From the NCBI GenBank assembly GCA_963722715.1, contig CAVROA010000008.1:247686-311685 (forward strand): DNA of 64,000 nt, given 5' to 3'. The position numbers and the translations under genes are program-made. Of the stretch, positions 56,193 through 64,000 are shown piece by piece (within the stretch, counting starts at the first letter, position 1; the number at the start of each line of letters is the position of its first letter). The notes under the pieces were generated by a model. That model saw only the letters and a program-made list of their open reading frames with translations. It ran no database searches and was not told the DNA's origin. This DNA comes from DASQGA01 sp963722715 (GTDB lineage: Bacteria; Actinomycetota; Thermoleophilia; Gaiellales; Gaiellaceae).

Positions 56193-57203
56193 TTACGAAA
56201 GGCCGGCTTCGGCGAGGGGCCTACGGCCCCAGGCGAAGCTGTCGGCCCACCAATTTTCCATGGGAACCAGAGTCACGCCCTGGCTCGAAGAGTGCACCAT
56301 CCAGCCGCGACCCATGTAGATCCCCATATGGCCGATCTGCGCCGGGCGCGAGCGTGGGCCCGCGTCTCCGAAGAACACGATGTCCGCAGGCCGGAGGCCC
56401 CGGCGCGTGATGCGCTGCGTCCTCGGCATCTCGCCGCTCATCGCATAGGTCGTGCGCCCGCGCAGCGTCGAGCCGAGCGTCGGCGCCCCGGTCCACCGTT
56501 CGAGCTTGTAGACGCGCCAGACGAACCCGGAGCAGTCGAAGCCGCCCCGGGCATCGACGCCGAAGGGTGATTCGGCGAACTCCGACGTGCCGCCCCAGAC
56601 GTAGGGGTAGCCGACGAAGCGGACGGCCCTGCGGAGGACCCGAGTCTTCCACGCGGTGAGAGCGGGCAGATCGAGCGACGAAGCCTTGTCGTTGGCCCAC
56701 TGAAGCTTCCAGTCGTCGAAGCCGACGAGCTGGGCGACCGAATAGGCGGTCTCCGCACGCGTGACCCGGTCGCTCGGGAGGAGCTCGAGGTCGTCATCCT
56801 CCTGAGGGTGGTTGTAGCGAAGGCCGAGCAGCCGCGCGAGGACCTCGGTGCCCGCCCGGTTCGGGGGCCGGAGGTTAGATGCGACGAGCTCGGCCCGAAC
56901 CTTCTGGGCGGCGGGGCCGAGGCCGAGGGCGCGGACGAGCGCCCGATCGAGCTCGGCGACCGTCACCTTCCGGTCGGGGTCGAGGACCACCTGATCCTTG
57001 TGTGTGATTCCTGCGACGATCTGCGCCAGGTCGCGTCGCGTCAAAGCCCAGTTGGGACGAAAGCCGGCCACACTCGGTCCCATGAGGCCGCTCTGCACGG
57101 CGACCCTGATCTCCGCGCGTGCCCAGGACGCGCCGGATGCGGTTTCCGCGCCCGCGAGGGTCGCGAGCAGCGCTAGGAGTACGAAGGCGCGACGTGTCCT
57201 CAT
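56193..57203 (-). CDS. secreted NlpC/P60 peptidoglycan hydrolase
   Basis: 336 residues. A signal peptide (RRAFVLLALLATLAGAE) is followed by ~160 residues with SLH-like or helical repeats (WALTRRDLAQIVAGI, VTRAETAYSVAQLVGF). The NlpC/P60 domain has the catalytic Cys224 in GFDCSGFVWRVY, His292 in QIGHMGIYMGRGW and the third polar residue His304. YPYVWGGTSE is the usual entry loop. It cleaves stem peptides of the cell wall. Confidence 0.9.
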   Translation of the reverse strand: MRTRRAFVLLALLATLAGAETASGASWARAEIRVAVQSGLMGPSVAGFRPNWALTRRDLAQIVAGITHKDQVVLDPDRKVTVAELDRALVRALGLGPAAQKVRAELVASNLRPPNRAGTEVLARLLGLRYNHPQEDDDLELLPSDRVTRAETAYSVAQLVGFDDWKLQWANDKASSLDLPALTAWKTRVLRRAVRFVGYPYVWGGTSEFAESPFGVDARGGFDCSGFVWRVYKLERWTGAPTLGSTLRGRTTYAMSGEMPRTQRITRRGLRPADIVFFGDAGPRSRPAQIGHMGIYMGRGWMVHSSSQGVTLVPMENWWADSFAWGRRPLAEAGLS

Positions 57204-57283
57204 GAATTTCCCATCGGCCCGGCCCGCATCGATCTTTAGCCGCCGGACACCTCAGGCTACGGATCCGGTCAGAATGGCCGCGG

Positions 57284-58735
57284 ATGGACGTCGACCTGCT
57301 GATCCAGCGACTGGGTGAGATCGCAGGCGACGAGCATGTCGTCACGCATCCCCACCAGCTCCGGACCTACGAGTCCGACGGGCTCCTCCAGTATCGGGTG
57401 TCGCCGCGCGCGGTCGTGCTCCCCGGCTCGGCGCAGGAGGTACGAGAGGTCGTGCGCGCGTGTTTCGAGGCCGGGGTTCCATGGGTCGCCCGTGGGGCGG
57501 GCACCGGTCTCTCCGGAGGCGCGCTGCCGCACGAAGAGGGGGTCCTGATCGTCCTGTCGCGGCTGCGGCGGATCGTCGAGGTCGACCTCGAGAACCAGCG
57601 CATCGTGGTCGAGCCCGGCGTGACCAACCTCGAGGTGTCGCGCGCGGTCGGTCCGACCCACTTCTACCCGCCGGACCCCTCGAGCCAGGTTGTCTGCTCG
57701 ATCGGGGGGAACGTGGCCGAGAACTCGGGTGGCGCGCACTGCTTCAAGTACGGCTTCACGACGAACTACGTCACCGGCCTCGAGGTCGTCCTCCCGGACG
57801 GCGAGGTCCTCCAGTTGGGCGGCAAGGAGCTCGACCCTCCCGGCTATGACCTCGTCGGTGCATTCGTCGGATCGGAAGGGACGCTCGGCGTCGCGACGCA
57901 AGTGACCCTTCGCGTCGTCCCGGTACCCGAGACGATCAGGACGCTCGTGGCGTTCTTCGGCCACACGGACGAGGCGGGTCAGGCGGTGACGGAGATCGTC
58001 GCCGCCGGCATCGTCCCGGCCGCGATCGAGATGATGGACCGGCTGGCGATCCAGGCGACCGAGGCGGCCACGCACGCCGGCTACCGGCTCGATGCGGGGG
58101 CGGCGCTGATCGTGGAGCTGGACGGGCCCGAGGCGGAGTGCGTCTCGCGGCTCGACGAGGTCGTCGCCCATTGTCGGGTCGCCGAAGCGATCGAGGTGCG
58201 GGTGGCGCGCAACGAGATCGAGCGGGAGCTCTTCTGGAAGGCCCGGCGCGCGGCGTTCGGCGCCATGGGCCGCATCTCGACGACGTATTACGTCCAGGAC
58301 AGCGTGCTGCCGCGAACGCGCCTCTCCGAGGTGCTCCGGCTGATCGACGAGCTCTCGGCGGAATACGGGATGCAGATCGCGAACGTTTTCCACGCGGGAG
58401 ACGGGAACCTGCACCCGCTGGTCTGTTACGACGGGCGCACGCCCGGCGAGGCAGAGCGGGCGGAGGAGCTGGCGGGACGGATCGTGAAGGCATGTGTGGA
58501 CGCGGGCGGATCCATCACGGGCGAGCACGGCGTGGGGATCGACAAGAAGCACTACATGCCGTCGATGTTCTCGGAGCCGGACCTCGACGCCTTCCAGCGG
58601 CTCCGCTGCGCGTTCGATCCCGACGGCCTCGCCAACCCCGGCAAAGTGATGCCGACCCCTAGGCTCTGCGGCGAGGTGCCGGGCCCATACCGGCAGCATC
58701 CCCTCGAGCGCGACGGTGTCGCAGAGCGGATGTGA
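57284..58735 (+). CDS. glcD: glycolate oxidase FAD subunit GlcD
   Basis: 483 residues. FAD-binding PCMH fold: PRAVVLPGSAQEVREVV, WVARGAGTGLSGGALPHEEG, SIGGNVAENSGGAHCFKYG and GYDLVGAFVGSEGTLGVAT. The C-terminal FAD-oxidase cap holds HAGDGNLHPLVCYDGR and GSITGEHGVGIDKKHYM. With GlcE and GlcF it oxidises glycolate to glyoxylate at the membrane, passing electrons to quinone. ATG 57284; the stop overlaps glcE. Confidence 0.93.
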   Translation: MDVDLLIQRLGEIAGDEHVVTHPHQLRTYESDGLLQYRVSPRAVVLPGSAQEVREVVRACFEAGVPWVARGAGTGLSGGALPHEEGVLIVLSRLRRIVEVDLENQRIVVEPGVTNLEVSRAVGPTHFYPPDPSSQVVCSIGGNVAENSGGAHCFKYGFTTNYVTGLEVVLPDGEVLQLGGKELDPPGYDLVGAFVGSEGTLGVATQVTLRVVPVPETIRTLVAFFGHTDEAGQAVTEIVAAGIVPAAIEMMDRLAIQATEAATHAGYRLDAGAALIVELDGPEAECVSRLDEVVAHCRVAEAIEVRVARNEIERELFWKARRAAFGAMGRISTTYYVQDSVLPRTRLSEVLRLIDELSAEYGMQIANVFHAGDGNLHPLVCYDGRTPGEAERAEELAGRIVKACVDAGGSITGEHGVGIDKKHYMPSMFSEPDLDAFQRLRCAFDPDGLANPGKVMPTPRLCGEVPGPYRQHPLERDGVAERM

Positions 58736-59826
58736 TGCTCGAGCCAGAGTCCTACGAGGAGGCCGCCGAGCTCCTGAAGGCGAGCAGCGAGGTTGCTCGC
58801 GCTGTCCGCCCGGTCGGCGGCGGCACCAAGCTACGGTGGGGTGGGACAGCCCGCGCCGATCTGGACATCTCGACGGCCTCGCTCGCGGCGATCCGCGAGC
58901 ACAATGCCGGCGACCTGACGGCCGTCCTCGAGGCGGGCGCACGGCTCGAACACGTCCAGGACGTGTTCGCCGAGGCGGGCCAGATGCTCGCACTCGACCC
59001 ACCGCTCGGGGGCGGGGACGCTGCGACGATCGGGGGGATCGTCGCGACCGCCGACTCCGGGCCGCTTCGCCACCGTTATGGCGCGCCGCGTGACCTCGTG
59101 ATCGGGATCACGGTGGCACTCTCCGACGGCACGGTCGCGAAATCGGGCGGGAAGGTGATCAAGAACGTGGCCGGCTACGACCTCGGCAAGCTCTTCGCAG
59201 GCTCGTTTGGCACGCTCGGACTGATTCTCGGTGTGGCAGTGCGCCTTCATCCGCTGCCGGCAACCCGCGCGACGGCGCTCTTCCGGGGCGACTCCCCGGA
59301 CGCTCTGGCGAGAACCGCCGCTGCCCTTGCACACGCACCGCTCGAGCTGGAGGCACTGGACGTCCGCTGGGAGCGCGGCCGCGGAGCCGTACTGGCGCGT
59401 GCGGCAGGGGCTGCAGCACTCGAACGGGCTGGGAGCATGGTCGAGCGCTGGGGCGGCGAGGTGGTCGAGGCGGACGACGCTCTCTGGGCGGCGCAGCGAG
59501 ACAGCCAGCGCTCGGGAGACGGAATCGTGCTTCGCGTCTCGGCCTTGCCTGCGCGGCTTGGCAGGCTGCTAGAGGTGGCCGAGCGGGCAGGGGCCCGGCT
59601 CGTCGGGCGCGCGGGGCTCGGCGTCGCCTGGGTAACGCTTCCGGACGTCTCCGCGCTGGCCGACGTACGCCGCGAGTTCGGCGGGGTCGTCCTCGATCGT
59701 CCTCCCGGTGCCGAGCTCGAGGCGTGGGAGCCCGAACCGCCCGCCGCCGGGCTGATGCGGCGCGTCAAGGAGCGGTTCGACCCGGCTGGGATCCTGAACC
59801 CGGGCGTCTTCGCCGGAGGCATTTAG
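58735..59826 (+). CDS. glcE: glycolate oxidase FAD-binding subunit GlcE
   Basis: 363 residues. A shorter PCMH-type FAD protein: AVRPVGGGTKLRWGG, LTAVLEAGARLEHVQDVF, GGDAATIGGIVATADSGPLR and VAKSGGKVIKNVAGYDLGKL. The C-terminal RRVKERFDPAGILNPGVF is the family ending. ATG 58735 is directly preceded in frame by GTG 58732, so either may be used. The next gene begins 7 bp after the stop. Confidence 0.92.
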   Translation: MLEPESYEEAAELLKASSEVARAVRPVGGGTKLRWGGTARADLDISTASLAAIREHNAGDLTAVLEAGARLEHVQDVFAEAGQMLALDPPLGGGDAATIGGIVATADSGPLRHRYGAPRDLVIGITVALSDGTVAKSGGKVIKNVAGYDLGKLFAGSFGTLGLILGVAVRLHPLPATRATALFRGDSPDALARTAAALAHAPLELEALDVRWERGRGAVLARAAGAAALERAGSMVERWGGEVVEADDALWAAQRDSQRSGDGIVLRVSALPARLGRLLEVAERAGARLVGRAGLGVAWVTLPDVSALADVRREFGGVVLDRPPGAELEAWEPEPPAAGLMRRVKERFDPAGILNPGVFAGGI

Positions 59827-59833
59827 ACCTCCG

Positions 59834-61108
59834 ATGCCGGCTTTCGATGCGCATCGACCACCGGAGCTGGACGTGATCGAGACCTGCGTCCACTGCGGCT
59901 TCTGCCTGCCGACCTGCCCCACCTATACGCCACTCTGGAACGAGGAGATGGACTCGCCGCGCGGGCGCATCGTCCTCATGCAGGAAGGGCTGGAAGGCGC
60001 CAACGTCCTCTCGGACGAGATGGTGAAGCACTTCGACCGCTGCCTCGGGTGCCTGGCCTGCGTGACTGCGTGCCCCTCCGGTGTCCGCTACGACCGGCTG
60101 ATCGAGCGCACGCGCGCGCAGGTCGAGCGGCACCACCGGCGCTCCCCGGGTGAGTGGCTCTTCCGCCGGCTCGTCTTCGGGCTCTTCCCGCATCCCCGGC
60201 GGCTGCGGGTGCTTGCGCCCCTCGTCGCGCTCGAGCGGCTCCTCGGCCCGGGGCGGCTGCTTCCCGCCGGCACACGCCTGGGCAGCATGGCCCGGCTCGC
60301 ACGGGGAATTCCGCCCGGGCGCCCACGCAGGCTCCCAGGGGAGCTACCCGCGACCGGCGAGCGGCGTGGCCGAGTCGGGCTCCTGCAGGGCTGCGTCCAG
60401 AGAGTGTTCTTTTCGCAGGTGAACGACGCCACTGCCCGGGTTCTCGCCGCGGAGGGCTACGACGTCGCCGCTCCCGAGCGACCGCGTTGCTGCGGCGCCC
60501 TGCATCTCCACACCGGCTACGAGGAGGGCGCGAAACGGCTCGCGAAGCAGACGATCGAGCAGTTCGAGGGCTGCGACCATGTCGCTGCGAATGCGGCCGG
60601 GTGCGGCTCGGCAATGAAGGAGTACGGGCACCTATTCGACGACGACCCCGACTGGGCCGAGCGCGCTGCCGTCTTCGCGGCCAAGGTCCGCGACGTCTCG
60701 GAGCTCCTGGCGGGGGAGCCGAGGGCGCCGAGGCACCCTCTCCCGCTCAGAGTCGCCTATCACGACGCCTGCCACCTCGCGCACGCCCAGGCCGTCAGGG
60801 CCGAGCCCCGGGCGCTCCTCCGCACGATTCCGGGGCTGGAGCTGATCGAGCCGGCGGAGTGGGAGATCTGCTGCGGCTCCGCAGGCGTCTACAACCTGCT
60901 CCAGCCGGAAGCTGCCTCCGAGCTCGGCAGGCGAAAGGCTGCGAACCTCCTGGCCACAGGGGCGGAGGCCATCGCCGGAGGCAATCCCGGCTGTACCTTG
61001 CAGATCGCGAGCCACCTGAAAGCGTCGGGGAGACCGCTCCCGATCTACCACCCGGTGGAGCTCGTCCGGATGTCGATCGAGGGGAGCAACGGTGCCGGAG
61101 GTTCCTGA
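59834..61108 (+). CDS. glcF: glycolate oxidase iron-sulphur subunit GlcF
   Basis: 424 residues. Two 4Fe-4S motifs: Cys18/21/24/28 (CVHCGFCLPTC) and Cys70/73/76/80 (CLGCLACVTAC). Two CCG domains follow: RPRCCGALHLHTGYEEGA and EICCGSAGVYNLLQPEAA, each with an upstream Gly/Cys-rich half (VGLLQGCVQRVFF; VAYHDACHLAHAQ). It carries electrons from GlcD/GlcE to the quinone pool. ATG 59834; it overlaps the malate synthase gene by 17 bp, tying glyoxylate formation to its use. Confidence 0.93.
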   Translation: MPAFDAHRPPELDVIETCVHCGFCLPTCPTYTPLWNEEMDSPRGRIVLMQEGLEGANVLSDEMVKHFDRCLGCLACVTACPSGVRYDRLIERTRAQVERHHRRSPGEWLFRRLVFGLFPHPRRLRVLAPLVALERLLGPGRLLPAGTRLGSMARLARGIPPGRPRRLPGELPATGERRGRVGLLQGCVQRVFFSQVNDATARVLAAEGYDVAAPERPRCCGALHLHTGYEEGAKRLAKQTIEQFEGCDHVAANAAGCGSAMKEYGHLFDDDPDWAERAAVFAAKVRDVSELLAGEPRAPRHPLPLRVAYHDACHLAHAQAVRAEPRALLRTIPGLELIEPAEWEICCGSAGVYNLLQPEAASELGRRKAANLLATGAEAIAGGNPGCTLQIASHLKASGRPLPIYHPVELVRMSIEGSNGAGGS

Positions 61109-62711
61109 AGGTGTTGAGATCCTGGCGCCCGTCCAGGGCCGTTTCGCGGAGATCCTGAGCCGCGACGCACTCTCGTTTGTCCGGAATCTCCAGCGGCAGT
61201 TCGGCCAGCGCCGGCTCGAGCTCCTCGAGCGCCGGTCGGCCCGCCAGTCCGAGCTCGATCGGGGCGGCACGCTCGACTTCCTGCCGGAGACGCGCGAGGT
61301 ACGCGAGCGGGACTGGCACGTCGAGCCGCCGCCGCACGACCTGCTCGACCGGCGCGTCGAGATCACCGGGCCCGTCGACCGGAAGATGGTCATCAACGCC
61401 CTGAACTCAGGTGCCCGCGGCTTCATGGCCGACTTCGAGGACGCGAACTCGCCGACCTGGATGAACGTGGTCGGCGGCCATGCGAACCTGATCGACGCGA
61501 TTGAGCGCACGATCGAGTTCACGGCCCCGGACGGGCGCGAATACCGCCTGAACGACGATGTGGCGACCCTGCTCGTCCGCCCGCGGGGCTGGCATCTCCC
61601 CGACAAGCACGTCCTCGTCGACGGCACGCCCGTCTCGGGGAGCCTGCTCGACTTCGGCCTCTTCTTCTTCCACAACGCCCACCGGCTCCTCGCGCGTGGG
61701 TCCGGGCCGTACTTCTATCTCCCCAAGCTCGAGAGCCACCTCGAAGCCCGCCTCTGGAACGACGTCTTCCTCGAGGCGCAGCAACGGCTCGAGGTCCCGC
61801 GCGGAACGATCAAGGCGACCGTCCTGATCGAGACGCTTCCAGCCGCCTTCGAGATGAACGAGATCCTCTGGGAGCTTCGGGAGCACTCCGCGGGGCTGAA
61901 CGCCGGCCGCTGGGACTACATGTTCAGCATCATCAAGACCTTTCGCGGCAGGCCGGATTTCCTGCTCCCCGACCGGAACTCCGTCACGATGACGGTGCCC
62001 TTCATGCGGGCGTACACGGAGCTCCTCGTGCAGACTTGCCATCGCCGCGGCGCCCACGCGATGGGCGGGATGGCAGCGTTCATTCCCAGCAGGCGGGACG
62101 CCGAGGCGAACGCGCAGGCTCAGGCGAAGCTGAAGGCGGACAAGGAGCGGGAGGCGTCCGACGGCTTCGACGGCACCTGGGTCGCGCATCCCGACTCGGT
62201 GCCGAGGGCAACGGCAGAGTTCGATGCTGTCCTGGGCGAGCGGCCGAACCAGGTCGACCGGATGCGCGACGACGTCTCGGTCGGGGCGGACGAGCTCCTC
62301 GACGTCCGCTCAACTCCAGGCTCCGTGACCGAAACGGGGCTCCGAAACGACGTGAACGTCGGCATCCAATACATCTCCTCCTGGCTCCGTGGGAACGGCG
62401 CCGCCGGCATCCACGGGCTCATGGAGGACGCTGCGACCGCCGAGATCGCGCGTTCGCAGGTGTGGCAGTGGGTGCACCACGGCGCGAAGCTCGAGGACGG
62501 CCGGGACGTAACGCCGGCGCTCGTCCGCGGGCTCATGGACGAGGAGCTGGAGACGATCCGCACCGAGGTCGCGAACGACGAGTGGTTCTACTCCGAGGGC
62601 AGGCCAGCCGAGTCGCGCGGGCTGTTCGAGCAAGTGGCCCTTGCTGACGAGTTCGTCGAGTTCCTGACGCTCCCGGCGTACGAGCAGCTGCTCGAGATCG
62701 AGAAGGGCTAG
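61092..62711 (+). CDS. aceB: malate synthase (type A)
   Basis: 539 residues, normal for the A form. Condenses glyoxylate and acetyl-CoA to malate. ALNSGARGFMADFEDANSPT, RGTIKATVLIETLPAAFEMN (the family signature with catalytic Arg and Glu) and RWDYMFSIIKTFRGRPDFLL are followed by AHAMGGMAAFIPSRRDAEAN. The C-terminal catalytic Asp region is GLMEDAATAEIARSQVWQW. GTG 61092 overlaps glcF. Isocitrate lyase is not in the window, so the glyoxylate source here is glycolate oxidase. Confidence 0.95.
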   Translation: MPEVPEGVEILAPVQGRFAEILSRDALSFVRNLQRQFGQRRLELLERRSARQSELDRGGTLDFLPETREVRERDWHVEPPPHDLLDRRVEITGPVDRKMVINALNSGARGFMADFEDANSPTWMNVVGGHANLIDAIERTIEFTAPDGREYRLNDDVATLLVRPRGWHLPDKHVLVDGTPVSGSLLDFGLFFFHNAHRLLARGSGPYFYLPKLESHLEARLWNDVFLEAQQRLEVPRGTIKATVLIETLPAAFEMNEILWELREHSAGLNAGRWDYMFSIIKTFRGRPDFLLPDRNSVTMTVPFMRAYTELLVQTCHRRGAHAMGGMAAFIPSRRDAEANAQAQAKLKADKEREASDGFDGTWVAHPDSVPRATAEFDAVLGERPNQVDRMRDDVSVGADELLDVRSTPGSVTETGLRNDVNVGIQYISSWLRGNGAAGIHGLMEDAATAEIARSQVWQWVHHGAKLEDGRDVTPALVRGLMDEELETIRTEVANDEWFYSEGRPAESRGLFEQVALADEFVEFLTLPAYEQLLEIEKG

Positions 62712-63664
62712 CCGGCGAGGGAGCGGCCGGCCGCTTCGAGCTCTGCGAGCGTCCGCGCCTCGATGATGCTGGCAAGGCCGAGAGCGGCGGGGCCGAGCTC
62801 GTTCCGGCCGACGATCGCGTGGCACGGGATTCCGGCTGCGAGGCATCGCGCGGCGATCTCCGCGACGAGCTTGCCGGCGGCCGTCTGGTCGTCGAGGGAA
62901 CCCTCGCCGGTAAGGCAGAGGGCAGACCCGCCCAGCCGCTCGTCGAAGCGGACCGCATCGAGAACGAACGGCGCTCCCGGTACGAGCTGGGCTCCGCAGA
63001 AGGCCCAGAGGCCGCCCGCTAAGCCGCCGCCCGCTCCCGTGAGCATGTTGCCGGTCGGATTGCGAGGTGCGCGCCGGGCGAGCTCCTCCAGCCGCCGTTC
63101 GAGACGGGGCACGGTTGCGGGATCAGCCCCTTTCTGCGGGCCGAAGACCCGAGGCGCGTCTTCCCACGGTGTTTGGACGTCCGACAGCACCACGAGCTGG
63201 ACCTCGACGGCCGCTTGCTCGAGGGCTTCGATCGCACCTGCGCCTCCGTCCGTACTGGCCGTACCGCCGACGGCGACGAGAACCGGTGAGGCGCCCTCCC
63301 GAGCGGCTGTCGCGATGAGCTCTCCGGTGCCGTGCGTCGAAGCGGCCCACGCGTCGCGATCGGCTTCCGCCACGAGCCCGAGTCCGCTTGCCTGAGCGCT
63401 CTCGACGATCGCAGAGCCGTCGGGGAGGAGTCCGTAGGCGGCCTCGACGGGACGGCCGAGCGGGTCGGCCACGATCGCGGTTCGCCGTTCGCCACCGAGC
63501 GCCAGGAGAAGCGCGTCCATCGTCCCCTCGCCGCCGTCGGCGACGGGAAGCTCGACAACCTCCTGCCCGCCGGCGCGGAGCCCGCGCGCCAAGGCGGCGG
63601 CGACTTCCGCGGCCGAGAACGTCCCCTTGAAGCTGTCCGGAGCGACGAGGACGGGGCCTGGCAC
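62708..63664 (-). CDS. glxK: glycerate 2-kinase (GlxK/GarK type)
   Basis: 318 residues, somewhat short of the usual ~375. LVAPDSFKGTFSAAEVAAAL at the start and VADGGEGTMDALLLALGGER are the family signatures. VAVGGTASTDGGAGAIEAL, MLTGAGGGLAGGLWAFCGAQ and LTGEGSLDDQTAAGKLVAEI follow in order. Phosphorylates D-glycerate, the product of glyoxylate reduction or carboligation. It converges on malate synthase with a 4-bp overlap. GTG 63664 is 6 nt behind TAGACT (leaderless). Confidence 0.92.
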   Translation of the reverse strand: MPGPVLVAPDSFKGTFSAAEVAAALARGLRAGGQEVVELPVADGGEGTMDALLLALGGERRTAIVADPLGRPVEAAYGLLPDGSAIVESAQASGLGLVAEADRDAWAASTHGTGELIATAAREGASPVLVAVGGTASTDGGAGAIEALEQAAVEVQLVVLSDVQTPWEDAPRVFGPQKGADPATVPRLERRLEELARRAPRNPTGNMLTGAGGGLAGGLWAFCGAQLVPGAPFVLDAVRFDERLGGSALCLTGEGSLDDQTAAGKLVAEIAARCLAAGIPCHAIVGRNELGPAALGLASIIEARTLAELEAAGRSLAG

Positions 63665-63670
63665 CGGCCC

Positions 63671-63676
63671 AGTCTA
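63671..63676 (-). promoter_or_regulatory. leaderless -10 box of glxK
   Basis: TAGACT on the minus strand lies 6 nt before the GTG. Its first three bases are also the end of the preceding hairpin, so promoter and terminator overlap. Confidence 0.55.
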
Positions 63677-63700
63677 GGGGCGGGTCGAGCCCGCCCCTAG
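63674..63700 (-). terminator. hairpin between the edge gene and glxK
   Basis: A perfect 11-bp stem (63674-63684 with 63690-63700) and 5-nt loop follow the stop of the minus-strand gene at the window edge. No U-tract is present. Confidence 0.65.
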
Positions 63701-63716
63701 CTGGTGGATGGCTCCG

Positions 63717-64000
63717 CTAGCGCGCCTGAGCGGCGGGCGGACGGTGTCGGCGCAGGAAGACGGTCAGGCCGGCGGCGACGAGGGCGAGCCCGAAGCTGCC
63801 GCCCAGAACCGGCCAGAGCGGGAAGCCGTCGTCCGAGGTGGAGGCTGCGGCCGGTTGCGAGTCGCCGGATCCGCCCGCGGTCGGTGCGACGGCCGGTGCC
63901 TCGATCACGACCGGGTCGTACTCATAGGTTCGTCCGGTGGCGGAGTCGTATACCTCGTACGTCCAGGTGCCTGCTTCCGGGAAGACGACGGTCGCCGTGT
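63717..64000 (-). CDS. C-terminus of a secreted, membrane-anchored beta-sandwich protein (cut by window edge)
   Basis: 94 residues visible: TATVVFPEAGTWTYEVYDSA is the closing strand pair of an Ig-like or CopC/YtkA-like domain. A Pro/Ala/Ser/Gly linker, one transmembrane helix (LGGSFGLALVAAGLTVFL) and a basic RRHR tail follow. This is a type I membrane layout with the domain outside. The family cannot be settled from the tail; CopC/YtkA-like is one possibility. Confidence 0.5.
   Translation of the reverse strand, partial: TATVVFPEAGTWTYEVYDSATGRTYEYDPVVIEAPAVAPTAGGSGDSQPAAASTSDDGFPLWPVLGGSFGLALVAAGLTVFLRRHRPPAAQAR

Noticed and set aside
57269..59002. 577-codon minus-strand frame opposite glcD
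   Set aside because: Shadow of glcD; the residue pattern mirrors its codons.

Overview
The window is GC-rich with almost no intergenic space. It looks like chromosome of an actinobacterium. The gene set (glycolate oxidase plus malate synthase, selenocysteine machinery, fused MoaD-MoaE, acyl-CoA mutase and acyl-CoA carboxylase, GGDEF/HD-GYP) and start sites lying 6-7 nt behind TANNNT -10 boxes (leaderless mRNAs) fit a soil Thermoleophilia/Gaiellales-type lineage. That placement is inference; no rRNA or marker phylogeny is available here.

Layout. 0-8 kb: the 5' part of leuC at the edge, small conserved genes, a class III cyclase with a TPR-like partner, a secreted subtilase with five tandem C-terminal modules, a RibD_C/DHFR-like reductase, and a membrane-anchored protein built on an 81-bp tandem repeat. 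8.4-34 kb: one co-directional surface-glycan cluster in which nearly every gene overlaps the next by ATGA/GTGA. It holds glycosyltransferases (GT2, GT4 and a paralogous CgeB-like GT-B family), a glycosidase-GT2 fusion, an ABC exporter, several SAM methyltransferases, a GT2-polysaccharide deacetylase fusion, an APH-like kinase and a ChbG/YdjC deacetylase. A ~100-residue module (signature GW...RPDxxxxFPD...GF) recurs alone or fused in six genes. Two low-GC methyltransferase genes are inserted, one of them between two ~475-bp direct repeats.

34-39 kb: a secreted PQQ-type sugar dehydrogenase with a PKD domain, a small HTH protein, a cupin, and a tyrosine-recombinase remnant abutting the 3' end of tRNA-Sec (selC). 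Upstream of selC on the same strand is an unidentified structured RNA candidate with an intrinsic terminator. 39-43 kb: an H-NOX haem sensor and the selA-selB operon. 43-57 kb: VanW-like protein, BioY, LOG-family protein, M50 protease, a 1.2-kb stretch without a recognisable gene, an M29-type aminopeptidase, MoaX, acyl-CoA mutase and carboxyltransferase (propionyl-CoA/methylmalonyl-CoA metabolism), a beta-propeller protein, a GGDEF-HD-GYP protein preceded by a 30-residue membrane ORF, and an NlpC/P60 hydrolase. 57-64 kb: glcD-glcE-glcF-malate synthase, converging on glycerate kinase: glycolate to glyoxylate to malate, with a second route for glycerate.

The sequence carries many single-base frameshifts in otherwise well conserved genes, mostly losses of one base from a short run of identical bases and concentrated at 12-32 kb. 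I read these mainly as residual sequencing or assembly indels, so full-length spans are given for the affected genes with the shift points stated.
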